The position numbers and the translations under genes are program-made. A stretch of DNA of 64,000 nt from Candidatus Bathyarchaeum sp. (GTDB lineage Archaea; Thermoproteota; Bathyarchaeia; Bathyarchaeales; Bathyarchaeaceae): positions 218,099-282,098 of the forward strand of contig CP070820.1 of NCBI GenBank assembly GCA_020344315.1, given 5' to 3'. Shown in pieces: positions 33,934-42,933 of the stretch; the first letter of the stretch is position 1, and the number at the start of each line of letters is the position of its first letter. The notes below the pieces were generated by a model. The model had not been told where the DNA came from. It was given only the letters and a program-made list of their open reading frames with translations, and did not search any database.

Positions 33934-34629
33934 CTATCTTGCTCTTGACCTCACTCTGGGTCCTAGGAGTGTCCAGAGCCATTCCACGAATTCTCTCAGG
34001 TTTTTCGTTTGTATGTACACGTCGCCGGGGCCTCTTACCTCTGTGACTAGTCCTTCACCGCCAAGGAGAGTCGACTTCAGGCCTCCAAATTTTCTGACCT
34101 TATAGTCGCAACTATCGCTGAAGGCTACGAGATGAAAGTTGTCAACGATCAAGGATTTACCAGCGTCTATGGTGTGTTTGTCGATGGCCCCAAAAGTATT
34201 TATGAAGAGTGTGCCGTCTCCTGTAACTTTTATCATGAAGAGTCCCTGTCCAAAGAGTCCCTTTGTGAATCCCTGCCATTTCACGTCCAAGTCCACATTT
34301 TGGGTGGATGCGATGTAGGAGGCGCTTTGGATGATGTAGCCTTGGTTTGGTTTAACTTCCAGTGTTTCGATATCGCCAACTGGAGCAGAGACGAAAGCAA
34401 CTTCACCTGAACCTTCTTGTGCTCTATAATCATTCACAAAAAAGGATTGACGTCCCAAGAAGGTGAGTCCCAGAGTGCCTAAGAGGCTCTTTTCTCTCAT
34501 CCGTGTCTTTACATCTATGTTGGGTTCCATATAGGTCATCGCGCCAGCTTCTGCAGTTATAGATTCGTTAGGTTCTAGCTTAACAACAAGCATCGAATAC
34601 GAAGGCTTGTACTTAATTTCATACTCCAA
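33934..34629 (-). CDS. AIM24/TIGR00266-family protein
   Basis: 231 aa all-beta protein. The family pattern is clear: YSMLVVKLEPNESITAEAGA, MTYMEPNI, GRQSFFVNDYRAQEGSGEVA, GQGLFMIKVTGDGTLFINTF, GAIDKHTIDAGKSLIVDN, GGLKSTLLGGEGLVTEVRGP and GDVYIQT. Tubby-like fold of unknown biochemical role (eukaryotic Aim24 is mitochondrial). Soluble, no signal. Monocistronic, between sua5 and abce1. Confidence 0.85.
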   Translation of the reverse strand: MEYEIKYKPSYSMLVVKLEPNESITAEAGAMTYMEPNIDVKTRMREKSLLGTLGLTFLGRQSFFVNDYRAQEGSGEVAFVSAPVGDIETLEVKPNQGYIIQSASYIASTQNVDLDVKWQGFTKGLFGQGLFMIKVTGDGTLFINTFGAIDKHTIDAGKSLIVDNFHLVAFSDSCDYKVRKFGGLKSTLLGGEGLVTEVRGPGDVYIQTKNLREFVEWLWTLLGPRVRSRAR

Positions 34630-34785
34630 GTTTTATTTCACTTCCATGTTTTCATATCGGGTTTTCTCAGATGATAGCTAAATAGATGAACTTGAAATTT
34701 AAAATTATCCTGAATCTGAGCAGCAAGAGATTTAAGTTATTATTCTCCGTCCATTATTCTACGTTAACAGGTGTAGCGATAGAAG

Positions 34786-36570
34786 ATGGTTCGGATAGCA
34801 GTTCTAGACGAGGAGCGATGCGACTCCAAACGTTGCGGTAGACCATGTTATCGCTTCTGCCCACCAGTGAGAAACAAGATTGAAGCCATTATATTCGAGT
34901 CCAACAAACCTCAAATCGTGGAAAGCCTCTGCGTAGGATGCGGAATCTGCGTCAGAAAATGCCCCTTCAAAGCAATCTCCATCGTCAATCTGGCAGACGA
35001 ACTGGAAGAGGAATGCAGCCACCGCTTCGGCCCTAACACCTTCAAACTCTTTCGCCTCCCAACCCCCTCCGCAGGCGTAGTCTTAGGCCTCCTAGGACAA
35101 AACGGCATAGGAAAAACCACAGCCCTCCACATTCTCTCCGGAGAAATCAAACCGAACCTAGGAAAATATGGTGAGCCCCCAGAGTGGAGGCAGCTGATTC
35201 AACATTTCCGAGGCTCAACCCTCCAAGAATATTTTCAGAGACTGAGCGAAGGAAACCTGAAGGTTGTGCACAAACCCCAGTATGTAGACCGGATTTCCCG
35301 AGTAATCTCAGGCAAGGTTGGAGAGCTTCTCGAGAAAGTCGACGAGCGGGACAAGCTGAGTCAGCTTACTGAACAGCTTCAACTCGAGACCATTTGGGAT
35401 CGAGACCTGAAGGTTTTGAGCGGGGGAGAACTTCAGCGGGTGGCTGTCGTCGCCTCTATCTGTCGAGAAGCAGATGTCTACCTCTTCGACGAGCCATCCA
35501 GCTATCTAGATGTGAAGCAGCGACTGCAGGCTGCCAAGGCCATTCAAACCCTCAAACAGGATGGAAAGACCGTGATTGTGGCTGAGCACGACCTAGCGAT
35601 TCTCGATTACCTATCCGATCAAATATGCATCTTTTACGGTGACCCCGGCGTCTATGGAGTAGTCTCTCATGTTCACGGCGTGAGGGTGGGAATAAACATC
35701 TACCTTGAAGGCTTCATTCCTGACGAGAACATCCGATTCAGAAAAGACCCAATAATCTTTCACGTTAAACCTCCAGCCGCCGGATTAACAGGGGGTGAAC
35801 CCGTATTGGAGTGGAGTGAACTGAAGAAGTCTTATGGCGAATTTAAGTTTCAAGCGGTGCCTGGGGAGGTGAAACGGGGAGAGGTAGTTGGAATATTTGG
35901 ACCAAATGGGATTGGAAAGACCACATTCATTAAGGTACTTGCAGGAATTGAGGAAGCAGATTCTGGAGAAACGTCAACCCCGAGTGAAATGAAAGTAAGC
36001 TATAAGCCCCAATACATTTCGCCGCAGTACAAGGGAAGCGTTGAAGATTTGCTGAAGGAGACGGCTGAAAAAACTTTTGAAACCAGTTTGTATCATAGCC
36101 AGATTCTGCAGCCCCTCAAAATGCAACTCCTTCTCGATAGAGACGTAACTGAGCTTAGCGGAGGAGAACTTCAGAGAGTTGCCATCGCCGCCTGCCTGTC
36201 TCGAGAGGCGGAGCTGTATCTTCTCGACGAACCGAGTGCCTATCTGGATGTTGAAGAGAGACTCTCTGTGGCTCGGACGATCCGACGGGTAATCGAAAAC
36301 CGAAAAGTAACGGCTTTCGTGGTGGAACATGATGTGGTGGCACAAGATTTCATAGCTGATCGCCTCATGATACTTACTGGAGAACCCGGATTACACGGCT
36401 TTGCGAATCCGCCAACAGATCTTCGTGATGGCATGAACAGTTTTCTCAAAGATATGGCGATTACATTCCGAAGAGACCCTCAAACGAAGAGGCCAAGAGT
36501 AAACAAGGAAGATTCCAAGCTGGATAGACATCAGAAGAAGATAGGCGAATACTACTACATACGCGACTAA
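34786..36570 (+). CDS. Ribosome recycling ATPase ABCE1/Rli1
   Basis: 594 aa. N-terminal iron-sulfur domain (1-75) with two Cys sets: CDSKRCGRPCYRFCP and CVGCGICVRKCPF. Two ABC ATPase halves follow: Walker A GQNGIGKTT and signature LSGGELQRV in the first, GPNGIGKTT and a second LSGGELQRV in the next. Walker B regions are VYLFDEPSSYLDV and LYLLDEPSAYLDV. It splits 70S-type archaeal ribosomes after termination. Full length and intact. A phosphoribosyltransferase gene follows at 125 bp. Confidence 0.96.
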   Translation: MVRIAVLDEERCDSKRCGRPCYRFCPPVRNKIEAIIFESNKPQIVESLCVGCGICVRKCPFKAISIVNLADELEEECSHRFGPNTFKLFRLPTPSAGVVLGLLGQNGIGKTTALHILSGEIKPNLGKYGEPPEWRQLIQHFRGSTLQEYFQRLSEGNLKVVHKPQYVDRISRVISGKVGELLEKVDERDKLSQLTEQLQLETIWDRDLKVLSGGELQRVAVVASICREADVYLFDEPSSYLDVKQRLQAAKAIQTLKQDGKTVIVAEHDLAILDYLSDQICIFYGDPGVYGVVSHVHGVRVGINIYLEGFIPDENIRFRKDPIIFHVKPPAAGLTGGEPVLEWSELKKSYGEFKFQAVPGEVKRGEVVGIFGPNGIGKTTFIKVLAGIEEADSGETSTPSEMKVSYKPQYISPQYKGSVEDLLKETAEKTFETSLYHSQILQPLKMQLLLDRDVTELSGGELQRVAIAACLSREAELYLLDEPSAYLDVEERLSVARTIRRVIENRKVTAFVVEHDVVAQDFIADRLMILTGEPGLHGFANPPTDLRDGMNSFLKDMAITFRRDPQTKRPRVNKEDSKLDRHQKKIGEYYYIRD

Positions 36571-36694
36571 TATTTGTAGATTGGAGTTTCTGGAACAACA
36601 TTCAAAATGAGTTTTAACGAAGCATAAGATATAGGCGAAACTGTAATATTAGAAACCTAATGAAGTAATCAGAAATAGGAGGGGCAATTCTCTC

Positions 36695-37354
36695 ATGTCT
36701 GCAGATTGTTTCGAATGTGAAGTCATGGACTGGAACCTGTTTTACAAGTTAGCTAGGCAAGTGGCAAAGAAGGTCAACGGTTCAGGCTACAAACCTGACC
36801 TGATAGTTGGATTAGCCCGGGGAGGCTGGGTTCTAGCCCGGATTCTCTGCGATTTGGTAGGCGTCAAGGACCTCGTAAGCCTAAAGGTTGAGCACTGGGG
36901 CATAACGGCAACACCAGACGGAAAAGCTAAGCTAAAGTATCCTTTCAAAGTCGACTTAACTGGAAAAAAGGTGCTAGTTGTAGACGATATTACCGATACT
37001 GGCGAGAGCATGCGCGTAGCAGTTGAGTACATTCAATCTCTGAAACCTTCCGAGATTAGAACAGCTGCCCTGAGACATATAACGAGTTCAAAGTTTATGC
37101 CAGACTACTTTGGCGAGGAGATAACTTGGCGGTGGGTGATATTTCCTTGGAACTTCACAGAGGACATGTGCAACATTGTTCCGAAAGTCTGCGCTCGCCT
37201 CTCAGTGAGCCCTGATGGCGACGTTGATGTTGCACAGCTCAGGAATGAACTGAAACAATTCTACAAAATTGACACAACTGAAGAAACGATAGCTGAGATT
37301 CTTGGAGAACTTAAACGCCGTGGGCTCATAGATAAAAATGCAGAAAAGAGTTGA
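36695..37354 (+). CDS. Phosphoribosyltransferase, paralogue 2
   Basis: 219 aa. LIVGLARGGWVLARILCDLV and KVLVVDDITDTGESMRVAVE are the pyrophosphate and PRPP loops; WRWVIFPWNFTEDMC is the hood. The C-terminal ~55 residues form an extra helical domain (VAQLRNELKQFYKIDTTEET). Relatedness to the 31995 enzyme covers the whole PRT core. Strong RBS AGGAGGGG about 12 nt before the ATG. Its stop codon directly abuts that of the convergent MTA phosphorylase gene, with no bases between. Confidence 0.83.
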   Translation: MSADCFECEVMDWNLFYKLARQVAKKVNGSGYKPDLIVGLARGGWVLARILCDLVGVKDLVSLKVEHWGITATPDGKAKLKYPFKVDLTGKKVLVVDDITDTGESMRVAVEYIQSLKPSEIRTAALRHITSSKFMPDYFGEEITWRWVIFPWNFTEDMCNIVPKVCARLSVSPDGDVDVAQLRNELKQFYKIDTTEETIAEILGELKRRGLIDKNAEKS

Positions 37355-38152
37355 TTAGATTAAGGCATCTTTCAGGGCACAGCCACAATCGCAATCCACA
37401 TCTTTAGGTATCTGTGGAATAGCCTCTAGAATTAATTTCTTGAAATTCTCATCATTCTTGCGCATTGTCTCTATTACCTCCTTCGTAGACACAGGCTTTT
37501 CAGCCCACACATCATAGTCAGTAACCATCGATATTGGGACGTAACACAATTCGGCTTCCTTAGCCAAGACGCACTCGGGATATATGGTCATTCCTATGAT
37601 ATCCGCCTTCCACATCCGAAAAAGTCTGGACTCAGCTTTCGTTGAAAACCTTGGACCTTCAATACAAACGTAGGTTCCGCTTTTCTTAACGTTTAAGCCT
37701 AGCTTCTGAGCGAAGTCGATAAAGAAAAGCCGGAGCTGTTGACAGAATGGGTCAGCAGTAGATATGTGGCATATCTCTCCTCCTTCGTAGAAAGTGTCTA
37801 ACCGTTTCTTTGTTCTATCAATAAGCTGATCTGGGATAACAAAATTACCTGGCTCGTAATCCTCTCGTAAACTTCCCACCGCTGAAGAAGCAACAATTTT
37901 TTTGACGCCTAACTGCTTTAGCGCCCACACGTTAGCGCGATAGTTGACTCTATGAGGAGGAATCGTGTGGTTTCTACCATGTCTAGGTATAAACGCTACC
38001 CTAACGTTCTTGTAAATGCCAACGGAGACAAGATCTGATGTTTCACCAAAAGGGGTGAAGACCTTAATCTCTTTTACATCCTCGAAATTTTCTTGATCAT
38101 AGACGCCTGTTCCACCTATGATCCCTATCTCAGCAGTGTTTGCCTTAGCCAT
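37355..38152 (-). CDS. mtnP: S-methyl-5'-thioadenosine phosphorylase
   Basis: 265 aa purine nucleoside phosphorylase family enzyme, cleaving MTA to adenine and methylthioribose-1-phosphate. IGIIGGTGVYDQ and FIPRHGRNHTIPPHRVNYRA bind phosphate; CIEGPRFSTKAESRLFRMW and GMTIYPECVLAKEAELCY line the base site; VTDYDVW holds the Asp. The C-terminal CDCGC carries the CxC pair typical of thermophilic archaeal MTAPs, where it forms stabilising disulfides. Adjacent PRTase could salvage the adenine. Confidence 0.92.
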   Translation of the reverse strand: MAKANTAEIGIIGGTGVYDQENFEDVKEIKVFTPFGETSDLVSVGIYKNVRVAFIPRHGRNHTIPPHRVNYRANVWALKQLGVKKIVASSAVGSLREDYEPGNFVIPDQLIDRTKKRLDTFYEGGEICHISTADPFCQQLRLFFIDFAQKLGLNVKKSGTYVCIEGPRFSTKAESRLFRMWKADIIGMTIYPECVLAKEAELCYVPISMVTDYDVWAEKPVSTKEVIETMRKNDENFKKLILEAIPQIPKDVDCDCGCALKDALI

Positions 38153-38293
38153 ACCCTTCCCACCGTGTTCAACGTAATAACATCACGAGATCATTTAATA
38201 ATAATTGTGGGACGCGAAACTTCTGTTTTGGTTACCGCGTACGTAAAAGTTATCTTGGTTCATTTACATTTAACTTATTTGAGGGATTAAAAG

Positions 38294-38761
38294 TTGGCGA
38301 AGATGCTTAAAGTGCTTATTGTCTACTACAGCCAAACTGGTAACACTGAGAAGATGGCTAGGGCAGTTGAAGAAGGAGCGAAGTCAGTTGTCGGGATTAA
38401 TGTAGAGGTGAAGTATTTTGCTAGACCCGAAGAATTGGCAGAGGCAGACGCCATAATTCTTGGGATGCCCACATATTACCATGATATGGGCATAGATATG
38501 AAGAACCTGCTGGAAGCGGTGTCCAAGGAAGAGATAGACCTAAAGGGCAAGGTGGGAGCAGCTTTCGGGTCTTATGGTTGGAGCGGAGAAGCTCCTATCA
38601 TGCTCGTGGAGATTATGAAACACAAGTTTGGAATGGATGTCATCGAACCTCCTATACGGATTAAGTATAATCCAGACGGCGAAGGTCTAGACGAGTGTCG
38701 CAAACTTGGAAAAACCGTTGCCGAAAAGATTGTGAAGTCAGCTTTGGATTCTAGCGGGTGA
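38294..38761 (+). CDS. Flavodoxin
   Basis: 155 aa FMN protein. Phosphate-binding loop YYSQTGNTEKMARAV near the N-terminus, GMPTYYHDMGIDMKNLL at the first isoalloxazine-binding loop, and AAFGSYGWSGEAP at the second. TTG start 38294 is preceded at 8 nt by GAGGG; ATG 38303 (MLKVLIVYYSQT) is the alternative. Cytoplasmic electron carrier. Divergent from mtnP. Confidence 0.88.
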   Translation: MAKMLKVLIVYYSQTGNTEKMARAVEEGAKSVVGINVEVKYFARPEELAEADAIILGMPTYYHDMGIDMKNLLEAVSKEEIDLKGKVGAAFGSYGWSGEAPIMLVEIMKHKFGMDVIEPPIRIKYNPDGEGLDECRKLGKTVAEKIVKSALDSSG

Positions 38762-39000
38762 TATTATCCCTGATTTTAAGAGGCATGGTCGTCTGGAGGA
38801 GAGTGTGATGGCTTCACACATAGTCTCTATATAGACTCAATATAAATAAATATATTATTTTAATAAAATATATATTGACAGGTGAAGAATATAGACGCGT
38901 ATAGAATGCGAAAGGTAAGAAAGAGTGGACCTAACCTGTGACAGCACAAAAGGCATATTTTTTTGTTAGTTTCAAAGGTTAGTGGAGGTGAAAAAAGAAT

Positions 39001-39951
39001 ATGGAAAATGAAGAGAGATTCCGGTTTAAGACTACCATTGGATTAGCTCTAATTATAATATTAGTATTGGCAGCGGTTTTCGCAGCAGTCTTCTTCTTAA
39101 CCATGTGGGTCAACGTTCCAGTAGGCAATGCAGTCGTATTGGTCGACCCATTAGGAGGCAAAATCAGCGAACCGATTCTGGGTCCGACCTGGGTAACCAA
39201 GGCTCCTTGGGTACGACCCGTCCAGATCACTGTTGCGGTGGATACTTTGGGAATGTGGGGTGACGGAACTGACCGCACAGCAGACTTTCCAACAGTGAAG
39301 AGTTTTTCAAGGGACCAGCTGGAGATGGAAATTGACATCATGATACGGTGGAGGCTTGACTCTGGGAAGGTTAAGCAACTATATGAGAATCTGCCCCAAA
39401 AGAACTGGAAAAACGATGTTATAGCATCTATCGCAAGAGAACAGATCAGAATAGTCACGAAGGACTTTAATACAATTGAAACAATCGAGCAAAGAGATTT
39501 TGTGGCTCAAACCATGCGAGATGCCATCTGGAACAAACTTAGCACATCAACCCCTCTCGCCGGAGCTGTAATAGACTTTGAATTCGAACTCAGAAACATA
39601 GGATACCCAGTAAGGTACACGTCAGCCATCGAGGACAAATCGATTGCAGAACAGCAGAAAATTGAAGCAGAATTCCAGAGACAAATAGTAGTCATTAACG
39701 CCACCGCGAATGCTGAGAAAATCACGATTGAAGCAACAGCGAGAGCAAATGCCACAGTTATCGAAGCCAATGCAACTAGGGAGGCTATAGAGCTTGTTCT
39801 TGAGGCTGCAGGAGTAGATTCAAGTAACGAGACTAGGGTTGCAGAACTTTACCTTGTAGTGCAGACTCTCCGGCAGATAGCTCCAGACATTGACATGCTG
39901 ATAATGGCTCCTGACGGAACTCCTATACTGTTGCCATCACCAACATCCTAA
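39001..39951 (+). CDS. SPFH/band 7 (prohibitin-like) membrane protein
   Basis: 316 aa. One N-terminal membrane helix (about 13-36), then an SPFH domain (GNAVVLVDPLGGKISEPILG, QLEMEIDIMIRWRLDSGKVK, QTMRDAIWNKLSTSTP) and an Ala/Glu-rich coiled coil (IEAEFQRQIVVINATANAEK). Proteins of this type oligomerise into membrane rings and regulate membrane proteases or lipid domains. Strong RBS GGAGGTGA 10 nt upstream. Preceded by a 239-bp AT-rich spacer with TATA-like runs near 38850-38870 and no other signal that I can see. Confidence 0.88.
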   Translation: MENEERFRFKTTIGLALIIILVLAAVFAAVFFLTMWVNVPVGNAVVLVDPLGGKISEPILGPTWVTKAPWVRPVQITVAVDTLGMWGDGTDRTADFPTVKSFSRDQLEMEIDIMIRWRLDSGKVKQLYENLPQKNWKNDVIASIAREQIRIVTKDFNTIETIEQRDFVAQTMRDAIWNKLSTSTPLAGAVIDFEFELRNIGYPVRYTSAIEDKSIAEQQKIEAEFQRQIVVINATANAEKITIEATARANATVIEANATREAIELVLEAAGVDSSNETRVAELYLVVQTLRQIAPDIDMLIMAPDGTPILLPSPTS

Positions 39952-40065
39952 AAATAAACCACAAACCACCCCCCTCTATTTTTCTCACACCAAGACTTTT
40001 TTGCGATTGGAAAACTAGAAAGAGAGAACAAAAGCATCCACTGCTATACTCGAACTGGTTAAGGA

Positions 40066-40596
40066 TCATGTTTTATTTGTTTGTTCACTGGTGAATAGCC
40101 CAGGACGTTTGATGTAAGGAATTAGAATCGCAACCAAAGCCGAAGCAATAAGCGCTTCAACTGTAAGCTTCACAAGGATGGTTGTAACTGTTGTCAGAGC
40201 CACTGGAGGAGGCATTGGTCTGGAAAGAACGAACCAGATGTAATCGGTAACAAAAACGTAAGGAGCTTGGATGCCCCATGCTAGAATGCCAGCGAAAAGG
40301 GGCCTAAGCTTTAGTTTCTTAGCGAAAAATCCTGCGGCTGCTCCTAGGATGGCTAATCCGCCGATGATAAAGGGGATTTCAACTGAAAAACTCATGTATA
40401 ATCCGCCTATAGCTCCTGTCAGCAGGCCTGCCCATGGTCCTGCGATGATGCCGCTTATGAGTATGGGTATTTGGGTGAAGTGGATGCTTGAGCTGAAGGA
40501 TCCGATGGCGATTGGGACGGCAAAGGGTGTAATTGATAGAATGTTTGATAGGGCTGCCATCACAGCTACAAAAGTTAGGGTTTTTGTCCTGTTCAC
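40066..40596 (-). CDS. ECF transporter S component
   Basis: 176 aa, six predicted membrane helices. KTLTFVAVMAALSNILSI at the N-terminus with the AxxxA-type helix used to contact EcfT, then IHFTQIPILISGIIAGPWAG and LTGAIGGLYMSF, are typical of vitamin-binding S components. Substrate unknown. GTG start. Third in a leftward series FmdE - DUF1893 - ECF-S with short gaps (31 and 75 bp), so the substrate may relate to those genes. ECF A and T components are not in the window. Confidence 0.8.
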   Translation of the reverse strand: MNRTKTLTFVAVMAALSNILSITPFAVPIAIGSFSSSIHFTQIPILISGIIAGPWAGLLTGAIGGLYMSFSVEIPFIIGGLAILGAAAGFFAKKLKLRPLFAGILAWGIQAPYVFVTDYIWFVLSRPMPPPVALTTVTTILVKLTVEALIASALVAILIPYIKRPGLFTSEQTNKT

Positions 40597-40671
40597 TTAG
40601 AGCAGCACTCCAGTAACACTTTTTTCTTAAATAGTAATACTAATATTTAACATTTACCACACGTTCAAATG

Positions 40672-41127
40672 CTATGATTCTTTGCTTTTGCCCATAATTT
40701 GGTTCGCGCAAGACTTCAACTTAACATAGGCTTCCTCTGAGTTTCCAGAAGTCATAGCGAGTTTTTCAAAGGGACACACATCCTTTTTGTTGCGGTTCAG
40801 GATGTTTGGAGCTGTCTTTTCGAACCGATATGCAATATTGTTGTCTCTAAGCACCTTGATTCCTTCCTCGCTGATAGTAAGTGCAAACACGGAAGTCACT
40901 CCAGCATAGACACAGAGCATAGCTGCTGCCACCCCAACAATCTTATCAGCTGCTGAGGCCGCGATCAAATTCTTATCCAGTCTCTCGATGGCTTCTAGAA
41001 AACCCTTTATTCCCTGTTTTTGTGTTTTAAAGAGGACCTTTCTCTTCTTCACGATCACGAGGCTAAGGTCTTCCTCTATAAGCTTCAGCCTGGCAAGTTC
41101 TAAGTCTTGGTCCTGCACTTTCATCAC
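40672..41127 (-). CDS. DUF1893 protein
   Basis: 151 aa. Residues 10-115 match DUF1893 (cytidine-deaminase-like fold): LSLVIVKKRKVLFKTQKQGI, ASAADKIVGVAAAMLCVYAG, SEEGIKVLRDNNIAYRFEKT and the NRNKKDVCPFEKL block with a conserved Cys. The signature VADKVxG-AAA is well preserved. A C-terminal helical tail with one more Cys follows. Biochemical function unknown. Located 31 bp downstream of the FmdE-like gene in the same orientation. Confidence 0.85.
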   Translation of the reverse strand: MMKVQDQDLELARLKLIEEDLSLVIVKKRKVLFKTQKQGIKGFLEAIERLDKNLIAASAADKIVGVAAAMLCVYAGVTSVFALTISEEGIKVLRDNNIAYRFEKTAPNILNRNKKDVCPFEKLAMTSGNSEEAYVKLKSCANQIMGKSKES

Positions 41128-41158
41128 TGAAATAACCGTGAAGACCTTAGAAAAACGT

Positions 41159-41617
41159 TTACCCTCTACTTATGGTGAAGAGCTCCTCTTCAGGTGTGGA
41201 GGCAACGATTCGAGCCAGTTCCCTAATCTCTTCACTGGGAACATTTCCGGAAGGTAGCTCTCTCTTCAGCGTGTCGAAGAGGGCAGAGTTGACTGCCACA
41301 GTTACTTGTTTTCCGCCTTCAATTTCGAACTTCGCTTCGATTCCAGAATAGTTCCGTATCCTCAGTTTCTTGTTTCCCATGGTGCATTTGGTTGCTATCT
41401 GTAGACCATCCACGACACAAGAGAAGGGGATTGAATATTTCAGCTTCGCTGTTACCCGCAGTTTCTTTTCTCTTCTTTTGGCATTCAGCTCTCGGAGGCC
41501 TATGAGTCCCATTCTAAGGCCCAGCACAAGAAAGGGACCTAGATGTCCATGGAACTCTACGGCTCTCTTTAGCAAGACATCCATTTCTTCCGCTTTAACT
41601 GGACTCGATGTTGACAT
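41159..41617 (-). CDS. FmdE-family protein
   Basis: 152 aa FmdE domain. FHGHLGPFLVLGLRMG is the defining Cys-free His motif at residues ~22-37; DGLQIATKCTMGN carries the conserved Cys; LRIRNYSGIEAKFE follows. The usual C-terminal zinc ribbon is absent. FmdE proteins occur beside formylmethanofuran dehydrogenase operons, but most are of unknown function and may bind cofactors. Here it heads a leftward group with DUF1893 and an ECF-S protein. An Ftr gene elsewhere in the window shows that the C1 pathway exists in this organism. Confidence 0.87.
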   Translation of the reverse strand: MSTSSPVKAEEMDVLLKRAVEFHGHLGPFLVLGLRMGLIGLRELNAKRREKKLRVTAKLKYSIPFSCVVDGLQIATKCTMGNKKLRIRNYSGIEAKFEIEGGKQVTVAVNSALFDTLKRELPSGNVPSEEIRELARIVASTPEEELFTISRG

Positions 41618-41767
41618 TTGACATCACTGACCTCATTAACCTTGGAATTTTTGGGTAGCAAAGTAACACTCTTTTAAGGTGTAGTATTACTGGCTTCGAT
41701 AAAAATCTTACTTCTCTTCCCCATGCTTGTCCAACAGAAATGCGCACATTTTTGTAGTAGGTTGCTG

Positions 41768-41989
41768 CTATTTGATCTGCTTAATAAAAACCATATTTCT
41801 CTTGGGTCTAGATTTGAGACGCGCTGTTGAACCAAATTTTGAGGGACCACGGTTCCCATGGCTATGACTCGCCGGACATCGAATTCCCACTTGTTTTTTA
41901 TCCTTCGAAACCCAAACAACAATTCCATCTTTGTTACATCGTGGACATTTCATTTGGTCACGTTTTTCTATTATCTCCTTTTCCTCCAC
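41768..41989 (-). CDS. Small zinc-finger-like protein
   Basis: 73 aa. KCPRCNKDGIVVWVSKDKKQ, then RCPASHSHGNRG, provides C-x2-C and C-x3-H-x-H candidates for a zinc site, then a basic tail (STARLKSRPKRN). GTG start preceded by A-rich sequence without RBS; ATG at MKCPRC is a second option. A competing frame on the same strand (41674-41928) lacks any protein character. No named family. Confidence 0.5.
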   Translation of the reverse strand: MEEKEIIEKRDQMKCPRCNKDGIVVWVSKDKKQVGIRCPASHSHGNRGPSKFGSTARLKSRPKRNMVFIKQIK

Positions 41990-42005
41990 ATTTTTTTTCT
42001 AGACC

Positions 42006-42022
42006 ACGCGTGCGGACCGCGT
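42006..42022. repeat. GC-rich inverted repeat ACGCG-N7-CGCGT
   Basis: A short dyad in an otherwise AT-rich stretch, about 17 bp upstream of the zinc-finger-like gene start. Could be an operator or a small hairpin; nothing else supports a function. Confidence 0.3.
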
Positions 42023-42057
42023 AGAAATTTTGGGAATATACACTATTTTATCACCAA

Positions 42058-42621
42058 TTAATTGGTACTTTTTTCAATCGCCAAAAGCTTCATTAAATCC
42101 TTCTCTAAGAACCTTGTCCAACCACGTCTAAAATGAAAATCAGCATTGTCACTTGTTAGCCTAATGTCGCAAGAGTAATGCCCATCGGCATGTCCCTTGC
42201 AATCAGAATCCTTTAAAGCAATCTGACCGCATTTCGCCTTACATAATTTCTGTGTATATTCGTTTATTATCGAGAAAAGCTTAATCGCCTCAAAATGAGG
42301 TTTAACTATTTCTGAAATCATCTCAATCCTGTCCTTTTTCATCTCATTTTTTGCTGCTTCAGTAAACCGCTTTCCAACAAGAACGCCTTTATCATAATTC
42401 CCTTTCTCCAATAAATCACTCATCTCCCTCACGGAATCCACTCCAATATATCCTGTTTTTGATAGTGTTTCAATTATTACACGTACCAATATCTTATCAT
42501 CTGACTTTTGAGGCGAAACCGTAAAATCCACCAGTCTTTCCTTCTTTCGAACATCTACTGTCTCATAGCCTCTAACGGCTAAAACAACCTCAGCCTTATC
42601 AACAAAGCTTTCTACATTCAC
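42058..42621 (-). CDS. Restriction-endonuclease-like (Mrr-like) fold protein, active site unclear
   Basis: 187 aa. The order of elements VDFTVSPQKSDDKILVRVII - SVREMSDLLEKGNYDKGVLV - GKRFTEAAKNEMKKDRIEMI resembles the Mrr catalytic core, where strand-ExK/QxK is followed by the helix and the GVLIT..FT..A segment. The expected D...(E/Q)xK residues are not obvious (VIIETLSK is the nearest), so it may be an inactive or binding version. The C-terminal half has a Cys-rich loop (CKAKCGQIALKDSDCKG) that may bind zinc. Promoter likely near 42710, giving a long leader. Confidence 0.5.
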   Translation of the reverse strand: MNVESFVDKAEVVLAVRGYETVDVRKKERLVDFTVSPQKSDDKILVRVIIETLSKTGYIGVDSVREMSDLLEKGNYDKGVLVGKRFTEAAKNEMKKDRIEMISEIVKPHFEAIKLFSIINEYTQKLCKAKCGQIALKDSDCKGHADGHYSCDIRLTSDNADFHFRRGWTRFLEKDLMKLLAIEKSTN

Positions 42622-42933
42622 AACTCATCTTCTCCAGCAACAAAGAATTACAGAAACAGATAGCTGAACAATAAATCACTGTTGCTGGCAATATACTCTC
42701 ACGGAACCTTATATAACCACCTGTACCAACGCGCATTTCATCCTGACCTTGATTAAGATTTTCCGTCCTTTTTTATGCCTTTTTTGAACATGCTGAGCGC
42801 CCACGCTCTTGTTCCCCTATCCTTTATAAGGGTGCAAACAGCAGTATGGCTGAAGAGCTTTCTCTTATCGCACGGGCTCGTCCTATCGAATAACTGGAAT
42901 CTTTTCTATTCAAGTATACAGAGGTGAGTTTAC
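42622..42933. other. Divergent promoter region
   Basis: 312 bp. Minus-strand TATA box GTTATATAAGG near 42708-42718 serves the leftward Mrr-like gene (leader ~70 nt). Plus-strand CCTTTATAAGG near 42821-42831 serves the rightward zinc-ribbon gene, whose ~80-nt leader ends with GAGGTGAG before the ATG. No RNA gene or other feature recognised. Confidence 0.45.
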
